Shown here: piece by piece, positions 1 to 5,255 of the stretch | Position numbering within the stretch: the first letter of the stretch is position 1 | Layout of the letters: the number at the start of each line of letters is the position of its first letter | Source: Bacteroidota bacterium | Lineage (GTDB): Bacteria > Bacteroidota > Rhodothermia > Rhodothermales > UBA10348 | Reading direction: 5' to 3' | NCBI GenBank assembly: GCA_024640835.1 | Contig: JAHEEH010000175.1 | Coordinates: 1 to 5,255, forward strand | DNA length: 5,255 nucleotides | Notes under the pieces: generated by a model | Told to the model about the DNA's origin: nothing | Databases searched by the model: none | The model's input: only the letters and a program-made list of their open reading frames with translations | Program-made: the position numbers and the translations under genes

Positions 1-384
1 GATTTCCTGGCCAAAGTGGCGGAGAATCGGGGCATGACGGCCGGCGAGGTCGATGCCCTGGCCCAGGGGCGCGTCTGGACCGGCCGGGAGGCGCTGGAGC
101 GGGGCCTCGTCGATGCCATCGGCGGCCTTCCCGACGCCATCGCCATGGCGGCGGAACGGGCGGGCCTGGCACCGGGCACGTACCGCGTACGTGAGCTTCC
201 GCGTCCGCCGACGTTTCTCGAACGCCTGACGACCGGCATGGAGAGCCGCATGCACTCCATGGCCCGTCGGCTGGGCTTCGGCATGGACCCGCGCCTCGAG
301 GCGCTGATCATGGAAATGGGAGCGATCCAGCGTCTCTCGGGGAGCGTGCAGGCCTGGATGCCCGCCGTGGTGGAGATCGACTGA
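1..384 (+). CDS. sppA: Signal peptide peptidase SppA (S49 family), C-terminal fragment
   Basis: The reading frame is open from the first base, so the gene begins outside the window and only its last 127 residues are seen. SppA is a membrane-anchored serine protease that degrades cleaved signal peptides in the cell envelope. The fragment contains the family's well-conserved stretch: VAENRGM, then AQGRVWTGREALERGLVD, then IGGLPDAI, followed by a helix ending in AAERAGL. The catalytic Ser and Lys would lie upstream and cannot be checked. After this core comes a tail of about 65 residues ending in VQAWMPAVVEID. It resembles the end of the long (67K-type) SppA proteins of Bacteroidota, so I infer the two-domain form rather than the short Bacillus form. 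The stop codon is 13 bases from the end of the convergent gpmI, with no obvious terminator between them. The family assignment is firm; the long-form call is an inference. Confidence 0.9.
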   Translation, partial: DFLAKVAENRGMTAGEVDALAQGRVWTGREALERGLVDAIGGLPDAIAMAAERAGLAPGTYRVRELPRPPTFLERLTTGMESRMHSMARRLGFGMDPRLEALIMEMGAIQRLSGSVQAWMPAVVEID

Positions 385-397
385 GCCGAGCCGGCCG

Positions 398-1921
398 TCA
401 CACGAGGATCTCCCCCGTCATTTCCTCCGGAATCGCCTCGCCGAGCAGGTGGAGGATCGTCGGCGCGACGTCACCGAGCTTGCCATGCCGAATGGGCCCG
501 GAGACGCCCGGGTGAATCACCAGGTGGGGCACCAGGGCCGTGGTGTGAGCCGTGTGCGGCGTTCCGTCCGGATTCCGCATCTTGTCCGCGTTTCCGTGGT
601 CGGCGATGATCGACACGCCGTATCCGGCCGAGAGCGCCGCCTCCACGATCGTGCGCGCGCCGGCATCCACCGTCTCGACCGCCCGGACCGCCGCCTCGAA
701 CACGCCGGTGTGTCCCACCATGTCCGGATTGGCGAAATTGACGACCGCGAACTGGACCGGCGAGTCGACCAGGTGACGGGACACCGCGGCGGCGAGTTCG
801 AATGCACTCATTTCGGGCTGGAGATCGTACGTCGCCACCTTGGGAGACGGAACGAGCACGCGCTCCTCGTTCAGGAACGGCTCCTCGCGGCCGCCGCTGA
901 AGAAGAACGTGACGTGCGGGTACTTTTCGGTTTCCGCGGCCCGGAGCTGCTTCCCTCCCCGCGCCGAGATGACCTCGCCGAGCGTCTGGGTGAGATTGAC
1001 CTTGGGGAAGGCCACGTGCACGTCGAACGTCTCGTCGTACGGCGTGAGCGTCACGTAGAACAGGTTCTCGATGCGCTCCCGGTCGAACCCCCCGAACGGT
1101 TCGTCGATGAAGGCCCGCGTCAGCTGACGTCCCCGGTCCGCCCGGAAATTGAAGAACACGATGGCATCACCGCCCCGGATTCGCCCGTCCACGCCGCTCA
1201 CGCGCCGTGGAAGCACGAATTCGTCCGTAACGGAGTCCGCGTAGCTTGCCTCGAGCGCTTCCCGGGCCGACCCGAACGCATCGCCCCTTCCCGAGACCAG
1301 CAGGTCGTAGGCGAGTCGCGTCCTCTCCCATCGACGATCCCGATCCATCGCGTAATAGCGTCCGACGATGGTGGCGATCCGTCCCGTTCCGAGGGGACGC
1401 ATCCGTTCCTCGAAGGCCTGCACGTACCGGGCTCCACCGTGCGGATCCGTGTCCCGCCCGTCCGTGAAGGCGTGCACGAGCACGTCGTCTCCTCCGAGAC
1501 CCTCCCCGACGGCCATCCGGACCAGGGCCGCGAGATGATCCACGTGCGAGTGAACGCCGCCGTCGGAGAACAGGCCGAGGAAGTGCAGTCGACCGCCCGT
1601 GGACCGGGCGTGTGCGATGGCCTGACGCAGGACGTCGTTCGAGAAGAGCGACCCGTCCTCAAGGGCACGATCGATCCGGGTGATGTCCTGGTAGACCACG
1701 CGCCCGGCTCCCAGGTTCATGTGACCCACCTCCGAATTGCCCATCTGGCCCTCCGGAAGTCCTACGGCCAGGCCCGAGGCCTCGAGGGTCCCGTGCGGGT
1801 AGGTGGCGAAGAGGTGATCCAGATACGGCTTCTTCGCCGCATCGATGGCACTCACCGACGGATCCGTGGCGATGCCGTAGCCGTCCAGGATCAGAAGAAG
1901 GTGTCGTTGTTCGGAACGCAT
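398..1921 (-). CDS. gpmI: 2,3-bisphosphoglycerate-independent phosphoglycerate mutase
   Basis: This cytoplasmic enzyme interconverts 3-phosphoglycerate and 2-phosphoglycerate in glycolysis and gluconeogenesis. It uses two metal ions, usually manganese, and a phosphoserine intermediate. The 507 residues match the usual family length of about 510. The nucleophile Ser63 sits in GQMGNSEVGH. Asp13 (LILDGYG), Asp441 and His442 (ADHGNADKM) would complete one metal site. Asp400 and His404 (NPDMVGHTG) with His459 (HTAHT) would complete the other. Substrate-binding motifs are also intact: GGVHSHVDH (121-129), GRDTDP (155-160), FNFRADR (257-263) and AETEKYPH (329-336). All catalytic positions expected from the Bacillus structure are present, so it should be active. 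The chosen ATG lies 12 residues before the DGYG motif, as expected, although no strong Shine-Dalgarno sequence precedes it. It starts 14 bases after the nth stop codon, so translation may be coupled and the two genes are probably co-transcribed. Confidence 0.97.
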   Translation of the reverse strand: MRSEQRHLLLILDGYGIATDPSVSAIDAAKKPYLDHLFATYPHGTLEASGLAVGLPEGQMGNSEVGHMNLGAGRVVYQDITRIDRALEDGSLFSNDVLRQAIAHARSTGGRLHFLGLFSDGGVHSHVDHLAALVRMAVGEGLGGDDVLVHAFTDGRDTDPHGGARYVQAFEERMRPLGTGRIATIVGRYYAMDRDRRWERTRLAYDLLVSGRGDAFGSAREALEASYADSVTDEFVLPRRVSGVDGRIRGGDAIVFFNFRADRGRQLTRAFIDEPFGGFDRERIENLFYVTLTPYDETFDVHVAFPKVNLTQTLGEVISARGGKQLRAAETEKYPHVTFFFSGGREEPFLNEERVLVPSPKVATYDLQPEMSAFELAAAVSRHLVDSPVQFAVVNFANPDMVGHTGVFEAAVRAVETVDAGARTIVEAALSAGYGVSIIADHGNADKMRNPDGTPHTAHTTALVPHLVIHPGVSGPIRHGKLGDVAPTILHLLGEAIPEEMTGEILV

Positions 1922-1935
1922 ACAGGTCGATCGGG

Positions 1936-2799
1936 TCAGGTGGTTCGGCTAGGGTCGCTCGCCCGTGGATCGCGAACGCTCCGGAGGGTCGTTCCGGTCC
2001 GGCTGTCGAATACATTCATGGAGCCGCATCGCGGGCACGCAGCCTGCCCGGTTCCCCGCCGATCGACCCTGATTACGAATGAGTCGAAATAATGACGCCT
2101 CGTCGCGCACCAGTACCGGCCCAGCCGAGGATCGAGCCCCCTTACCGGATCGGGCAACGCATCCAGAGCCTGCCTGAACGGGCATTCGTCCGCGAGAGCA
2201 CATGCGCCGCAGTCGGGCTTTCGCGCCCTGCACGTGTATCGGCCGTGCAGGATGAGCAGATGGTGCGCCCGTGACCAGTCGGAGCGATCGATCACGCGTC
2301 GCAGACCGCGTTCCACGGCATCGGGCGTGGCAGCGTCCGGCCTGACGACACCAAGGCGGTGCGCCACACGGAAGACGTGGGTATCCACGGGAATCGCGTC
2401 CGTGCCGTGCGCGACGGACGCCACGACGAGCGCCGTCTTGCGTCCGACGCCAGGCAGGCTCTGCAGGTCGCCGACCGCCTCCGGCACGCGGCCCCCGAAC
2501 TGCTCCACGACGCGCCGTGCCATCCCCACGAGGTGGCGTGACTTGCTGTTGGGAAACGTGACCGAAGCGATGTGTCCCACCACGTCCTCGGGCTCCGCCT
2601 CCGCCAGCCGCCCGACCTCCGGATACTCCGCAAACAGCCCCGGAGCGACCTGGTTCACCCGCTCATCGGTGCACTGCGCCGACAGGATGACCGACACGAG
2701 GAGCTCGTACGGATTCGAATGCTCGAGCTCCGTGGTCGGGGAATCGATCACCCCGTCCAGGATCTCCAGCACGCGCTTCGCTCTTTGCCGCCGTCCCAT
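1936..2799 (-). CDS. nth: Endonuclease III (DNA glycosylase/AP lyase) with extra C-terminal domain
   Basis: Endonuclease III removes oxidised pyrimidines from DNA and cleaves the abasic site, starting base excision repair. Residues 1-212 align throughout with the family: TTELEHSNPYELLVSVILSAQ (22-42) lies near the N-terminus, the helix-hairpin-helix is LPGVGRKT (115-122) with catalytic Lys121, and Asp139 is in VDTHVFRV. The 4Fe-4S cluster ligands Cys190, Cys197, Cys200 and Cys206 have the exact C-X6-C-X2-C-X5-C spacing. At 287 residues it is about 70 longer than typical Nth proteins. The extra part (about 216-287) contains WCATRRHYFDSF (Cys231, His236) and CPRCGS (Cys255, Cys258), which resembles a small zinc ribbon. 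It is in the same frame with no sign of a frameshift, and its function is unknown. The gene lies just upstream of gpmI and divergent from the DUF4105 gene. The ATG at 2799 gives the normal family N-terminus. Confidence 0.95.
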   Translation of the reverse strand: MGRRQRAKRVLEILDGVIDSPTTELEHSNPYELLVSVILSAQCTDERVNQVAPGLFAEYPEVGRLAEAEPEDVVGHIASVTFPNSKSRHLVGMARRVVEQFGGRVPEAVGDLQSLPGVGRKTALVVASVAHGTDAIPVDTHVFRVAHRLGVVRPDAATPDAVERGLRRVIDRSDWSRAHHLLILHGRYTCRARKPDCGACALADECPFRQALDALPDPVRGLDPRLGRYWCATRRHYFDSFVIRVDRRGTGQAACPRCGSMNVFDSRTGTTLRSVRDPRASDPSRTT

Positions 2800-2908
2800 G
2801 ACGCCCGTTTCTTACCTTGGATCTCGATCCACGCAGGACTTGAGTCTGCCCCCGCTTTCAGCCGAAAATAGAGACCACGAACACGCCAAATCCGACACGG
2901 CGAAAGGG
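2800..2908. promoter_or_regulatory. Divergent intergenic region (nth / DUF4105 gene)
   Basis: These 109 bases separate the starts of two divergent genes, so they should hold promoters for both. I cannot place either promoter with confidence. On the minus strand, TATTTT (within 2868-2876) could be a -10 element for nth, but no good -35 sits 16-18 bases upstream. An imperfect palindrome, GGATC-TC-GATCC (2819-2830), lies close to the nth start. It is short enough to occur by chance. The role is inferred from gene orientation only. Confidence 0.35.
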
Positions 2909-4105
2909 ATGATCAGGGGACTCACGATTTTCATGGCACTCCTCGCGGTCGCGGGCTCCTCGTCCGGACAGATCCCGGACACCCTGTCGACGGACGCGAG
3001 GATGTCGCTCGTCACGATCAGTCCGGGAGACGCCGTGTACTCGATGTACGGTCACAGCGCCATCCGCGTGACCGATTCGAGGGCGGGCGTGGATATCGCG
3101 TTCAACTACGGGACGTTCGACTTCGGCCAGCCCTGGTTCGTGCCGCGGTTCGCGTACGGCCGACTCGAGTATCGGCTGTCCGTCTCGACCGTGCGGGAGG
3201 CCCTGAGGGGCGCCGACCTCGAGAATCGCGTGATGATCGAGCAGGCGCTCGACCTCAGCCATGCCGAGCGGGACAGCCTGTACGCCTTCCTGCTTTTCAA
3301 CATGCGGCCGGAGAACCGATCGTACCGCTACGACTTCTTCTTCGACAACTGCGCCACTCGAATCCGGGACCTGTTCGAACAGCGTCTCGGCTCTCCGGTC
3401 CTATGGACCAACGACCCGGCTCGAGGCGGGACCCTGAGGGAACTCCTGCAGCCGTACGCGGCGGACCGCCCGTGGTTGGGATCCGGCATCGACCTCGCGC
3501 TGGGAGCCTCCACCGACCGCACGGCTTCGGCGAGGGAGGCGGCGTTTCTGCCGGACCTGCTTTCTGAGCTGTTTGCAGGAGCCATGATCGGAAGCGGGGC
3601 AAGCACCCGCCCGCTGGCGTCTCCGCCCGACACGCTCTTCTTCCCCTCCCGTCTTCCCTCGGAATCGACCCCGCGGCCGTGGGCCGCCATCGTGGGCTGG
3701 ATCGCCTTCCTCCTGGTGGCACTCGTCACGTGGAGGGAGAGAAAGCGCCACCGCTCTTCGCGGCCGGTGGAATTCGTCGACAGGGTGGTCTTCGGCGCAG
3801 CGGGAATCGCGGGAGTCGTGCTGGGCTTCCTCGTGTTCGTCTCCGAACACGCAGTCACCGCCCCGAACTGGAACCTGTTGTGGGCTGCGCCGACGCACCT
3901 GATCGTGGCCCTGATTCCCGGCCGGACCCCGCGCAACGCCGTGACCGTGTACTACGCCCTGTCCGCCGCCGGCGCGCTGGGCATGGCGGTCGCCGTCTTC
4001 ATGCAGTCCATTCCCGCCGTCGCCGTACCCCTGGCCGGGATGGTGTTGCTTCGTTCCGTCCGGGGTATGCGGGTCGCGAGAAAGCGCGAATCGATCAACT
4101 GGTAA
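2909..4105 (+). CDS. DUF4105 (Lnb N-terminal-like) membrane protein
   Basis: This 398-residue envelope protein belongs to the DUF4105 family (Lnb N-terminal periplasmic domain), common in Bacteroidota and without an established enzymatic role. Residues 1-20 (Arg3, then LTIFMALLAVAG) look like a signal peptide, probably cut just before Gln21. The exported domain (about 30-240) carries SPGDAVYSMYGHSAIRV (His49), FNYGTFDF (65-72) and FFFDNCATRIRD (Cys148). About five hydrophobic segments follow, near 258-274, 292-311, 322-337, 346-366 and 369-384, with the family hallmark APNWNLLW (318-325) between the second and third. The His-then-Cys order recalls permuted NlpC/P60 or LRAT-type papain folds, so a hydrolase activity is possible; this is inference. 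The frame is open upstream, but that part is antisense to nth. I chose the ATG at 2909 because it gives a complete signal peptide, although a purine run GAAAGGG directly abuts it. The ATG at 2933, behind AGGGGA, is the alternative. Confidence 0.85.
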   Translation: MIRGLTIFMALLAVAGSSSGQIPDTLSTDARMSLVTISPGDAVYSMYGHSAIRVTDSRAGVDIAFNYGTFDFGQPWFVPRFAYGRLEYRLSVSTVREALRGADLENRVMIEQALDLSHAERDSLYAFLLFNMRPENRSYRYDFFFDNCATRIRDLFEQRLGSPVLWTNDPARGGTLRELLQPYAADRPWLGSGIDLALGASTDRTASAREAAFLPDLLSELFAGAMIGSGASTRPLASPPDTLFFPSRLPSESTPRPWAAIVGWIAFLLVALVTWRERKRHRSSRPVEFVDRVVFGAAGIAGVVLGFLVFVSEHAVTAPNWNLLWAAPTHLIVALIPGRTPRNAVTVYYALSAAGALGMAVAVFMQSIPAVAVPLAGMVLLRSVRGMRVARKRESINW

Positions 4106-4217
4106 ACGACCGGTCCCGTCGGGCGACAGAGGGCTTCGTCCGCCTCACCGGCCGCTCGGGCTACTCCCCCGCTCGGCAGAATCCGCGAACCCGGATCCCG
4201 CCTCTGAACAACGCACA
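4106..4217. other. Intergenic region without a recognisable gene
   Basis: These 112 bases lie between the stop of the DUF4105 gene and the tRNA terminator hairpin. The stretch is GC-rich, with short complementary segments such as CGAC/GTCG just after the stop. It has no T-run that would mark a terminator for the upstream gene. The only open frames crossing it translate tRNA sequence or antisense of the neighbouring gene. I see no supported feature here. Confidence 0.5.
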
Positions 4218-4249
4218 AAGCCCCGCCAGGTCGTGGACCTGCGGGGCTT
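4218..4249 (-). terminator. Terminator hairpin after the tRNA unit
   Basis: A near-perfect inverted repeat lies two bases past the tRNA-Glu CCA end. It has an 8-bp outer stem (AAGCCCCG/CGGGGCTT), a 6-bp inner stem (CAGGTC/GACCTG), one bulged C at 4226 and a three-base loop. On the minus strand it is followed by TTTGTGCGTTGTT, a weak T-rich tract, which makes it a plausible intrinsic terminator for the tRNA transcript. On the plus strand no T-run follows, although the stem could still slow transcription arriving from the DUF4105 gene. Confidence 0.75.
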
Positions 4250-4251
4250 CC

Positions 4252-4327
4252 TGGTACCGCGTACGGGATTTGAACCCGTGTTACCGCCGTGAAAGGGCGG
4301 CGTCCTAGACCCCTAGACGAACGCGGC
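4252..4327 (-). tRNA. tRNA-Glu (anticodon UUC)
   Basis: The minus strand folds into a 76-nt cloverleaf. The acceptor stem is GCCGCGU/ACGCGGU and the D-arm is GUC-UAGGGGUCUAG-GAC. The anticodon stem CCGCC/GGCGG holds the loop CUUUCAC, with anticodon UUC. The variable region is UAAC, and the T-arm is ACGGG-UUCAAAU-CCCGU. The encoded 3' end is A73 followed by CCA. The layout matches E. coli tRNA-Glu position for position, and the loop gives a clear glutamate identity. The first acceptor pair is G1-U72, a wobble where glutamate tRNAs usually have G-C. The gene lies 41 bases downstream of tRNA-His, probably on the same transcript. Confidence 0.96.
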
Positions 4328-4368
4328 GGCTGTGAATTCGGGGACGCCGACGGACGGACCGACTGGTG

Positions 4369-4443
4369 GGTGACCGATGGGAATTGAACCCACGACCTCC
4401 AGGGCCACAACCTGGCGCTCTAACCGACTGAGCTACGGTCACC
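4369..4443 (-). tRNA. tRNA-His (anticodon GUG)
   Basis: The minus strand forms a cloverleaf with acceptor stem GUGACCG/CGGUCAC and D-arm GCUCAGUCGGUUAGAGC. The anticodon stem CCAGG/CCUGG carries the loop UUGUGGC, with anticodon GUG. The T-arm is GUGGG-UUCAAUU-CCCAU. A G at 4443 precedes the stem and faces C73 (4369), the G(-1):C73 pair that is the identity mark of histidine tRNAs. The bases after C73 read CAC, so by this fold a full CCA is not encoded directly and would be added by the CCA-adding enzyme. Software may instead extend the 3' end to 4367. It is the first gene of the His-Glu tRNA unit. Confidence 0.96.
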
Positions 4444-4450
4444 GTTTTTT

Positions 4451-4480
4451 CGCAGAAAAGAAAAATACGAACCTTCTGCG
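4451..4480. repeat. Inverted repeat around the tRNA promoter -10
   Basis: CGCAGAA (4451-4457) and TTCTGCG (4474-4480) form a perfect 7-bp inverted repeat with 16 bases between the arms. The interval contains the proposed -10 element of the tRNA-His promoter, and one arm lies near the predicted start site. It could be an operator-like site or a transient hairpin, or it may have arisen by chance. Neither strand has a T-run placed to make it a terminator. Confidence 0.35.
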
Positions 4481-4490
4481 GGGTGGACAA
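4462..4490 (-). promoter_or_regulatory. Promoter of the tRNA-His/tRNA-Glu unit
   Basis: On the minus strand, TTGTCC (4485-4490) and TATTTT (4462-4467) are separated by exactly 17 bases. Each matches the housekeeping sigma-70 consensus (TTGACA, TATAAT) at four of six positions. The predicted start, near 4455, leaves a leader of about 12 bases before the tRNA-His 5' end. Position and AT content within GC-rich surroundings support the call; it is an inference from sequence only. Confidence 0.6.
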
Positions 4491-4526
4491 GCGACGATTC
4501 CCCCGGCGAGCGTGAAGAACGGAGGA

Positions 4527-5255
4527 TCAACGAATGACCGCCAGGCGTCCATAGGCCGTGTCCTCGCCGTCCACTCCCACCGCGACGACCAGGTACATCC
4601 CCGTCGGGACGAGCAGACCGTCCGGGCCCCGACCATCCCAGCGAACGCGGCCGCCACGGGCCCGCATGGACGCGACGACCAGTCCTCCCGGCGTGACCAC
4701 CCGCACGTCGGTCTCCTCTACCAGGCCTTCAAACGTCACCATGCCACTCCCGTCCGACGGCCGGAACGGATTCGGGTAGACCAGCAGATCGCCGGGTTCG
4801 GCGGCGGGCGAGATGGCATCCCCCGCGTACGATACCGTTCCCCTGTCCGTGGCGAAGTACACCTCGCCCGTGCGCTCCTCGATGGCGACCGAGACCACCT
4901 GGTCCGAGAAGAGCGGCGAATTCTCCGACGTGAAATGCTCGACGAGCTCGTAGCCGGCCTCTACCTGCCGGATGAGCCACGCCCCGTCGTTCGATGCCAC
5001 CCACAGCCGGTTCGCGGGATCGACCGCCAGATCGTTCACGTGCAGTCCGAACAGGACGAACGTCCCCTGGGAGCGGTCGGCCCACGGCGGCCAGATGGCC
5101 CGGGCGCCGGGGTCCCTGGCCACTACGCCCGTGTTCAGCACGTACGCGATTCCACTCTCCGTTCCGATCCACATCAGGGCGTCACGATCCTCGGCGACCG
5201 ATGTGACGGCGGGCGACGGCAGCCCCTGCCCGGCAGCGCCCTTCTCGAGAAACGC
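4527..5255 (-). CDS. PorZ-like beta-propeller protein with T9SS/FlgD-like C-terminal domain, N-terminus missing
   Basis: The frame is open to the right edge, so the first part of the gene is outside the window and the last 242 residues are visible. The Met encoded at 5174 is internal, because the propeller motif runs straight through it. Three blade motifs of the two-component-regulator propeller type are visible: VTSVAED...MWIGTESGIAYV (about 17-39), NDLAVDP..RLWVASNDGAWLI (74-95) and SVAIEERTGEVYFATDRGTV (122-141). A C-terminal domain follows with YPNPFRPS (160-167), VRVVTPGG, RWDGRGPDG and VPTGMYLV. This is the pattern of T9SS type-A sorting domains and FlgD-like Ig domains, and it ends in a strand as expected. 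In Bacteroidota, PorZ combines propellers with such a domain and sits on the cell surface in the T9SS attachment complex. A secreted T9SS cargo protein is the alternative. The propeller and C-terminal domain calls are firm; PorZ is tentative. Confidence 0.82.
   Translation of the reverse strand, partial: AFLEKGAAGQGLPSPAVTSVAEDRDALMWIGTESGIAYVLNTGVVARDPGARAIWPPWADRSQGTFVLFGLHVNDLAVDPANRLWVASNDGAWLIRQVEAGYELVEHFTSENSPLFSDQVVSVAIEERTGEVYFATDRGTVSYAGDAISPAAEPGDLLVYPNPFRPSDGSGMVTFEGLVEETDVRVVTPGGLVVASMRARGGRVRWDGRGPDGLLVPTGMYLVVAVGVDGEDTAYGRLAVIR

Noticed and set aside
449..2092. A 547-codon plus-strand open frame, longer than the gpmI gene it overlaps
   Set aside because: It is antisense to gpmI and the end of nth, both unmistakable genes. 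Its translation is rich in Arg, His and Val with no recognisable motif, which is typical of antisense frames in GC-rich coding DNA.
2234..2908. Upstream extension of the DUF4105 reading frame
   Set aside because: The extension is antisense to nth and has a low-complexity Arg/Ser/Thr-rich translation. The DUF4105 protein begins with a clear signal peptide at 2909.
4106..4217. Minus-strand GGGGGAGUAGCC followed by structured GC-rich sequence, recalling the start of yybP-ykoY manganese riboswitches
   Set aside because: No matching 3' strand to close the first helix is visible, and the rest of the consensus is not met. Downstream on that strand lies only antisense of the DUF4105 gene, so there is nothing to regulate.
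3679..4308. Plus-strand frame covering the end of the DUF4105 gene, the gap and part of tRNA-Glu
   Set aside because: It is a shifted shadow of the membrane-segment region, rich in Arg and Gly, and it runs into a tRNA gene.
3952..4490. Minus-strand frames across the tRNA genes
   Set aside because: Their translations are derived from the tRNA sequences themselves (for example WVQFP and VTRVQIPYA), a common artefact at tRNA loci.
4994..5206. Short plus-strand frame opposite the propeller gene
   Set aside because: It is antisense to a recognisable propeller domain and has an Arg/Pro/Ser-rich translation without motifs.

Overview
This is a GC-rich bacterial chromosomal segment with tightly packed, mostly housekeeping genes. 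Two genes point to a Bacteroidota-related lineage. One is a DUF4105 (Lnb N-terminal-like) membrane protein with the signature typical of that group. The other is the end of a beta-propeller protein with a type IX secretion (T9SS) type-A or FlgD-like C-terminal domain. The high GC content together with T9SS features best fits Rhodothermota (Rhodothermus, Salinibacter or Rubricoccus-like) or a similar high-GC relative. This lineage call is an inference from protein style, not a search result.

Layout from left to right. Positions 1-384 (+) are the C-terminal end of a signal peptide peptidase SppA. It converges on gpmI at 398-1921 (-), which encodes cofactor-independent phosphoglycerate mutase with all expected catalytic residues. 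Just upstream of gpmI on the same strand, with a 14-base gap, is an nth-type endonuclease III gene (1936-2799, -). It carries an unusual cysteine-containing C-terminal extension. A 109-base divergent gap separates nth from a DUF4105 gene (2909-4105, +). That protein has a signal peptide, a soluble domain with His and Cys motifs, and about five membrane segments. A 112-base gap with no gene follows, and then a minus-strand tRNA unit: promoter (4462-4490), tRNA-His(GUG), tRNA-Glu(UUC) and a GC-rich terminator hairpin (4218-4249). The window ends inside a PorZ-like propeller gene (4527-5255, -) whose N-terminal part lies beyond the right edge.

The genes do not form an obvious pathway. nth and gpmI are probably co-transcribed, and the two tRNAs form one transcription unit. 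I see no mobile element, CRISPR array, phage gene, toxin-antitoxin pair or defence system. I found no convincing previously undescribed system. The points most worth a second look are the Nth C-terminal extension and the possible permuted-papain-type active site of the DUF4105 protein.
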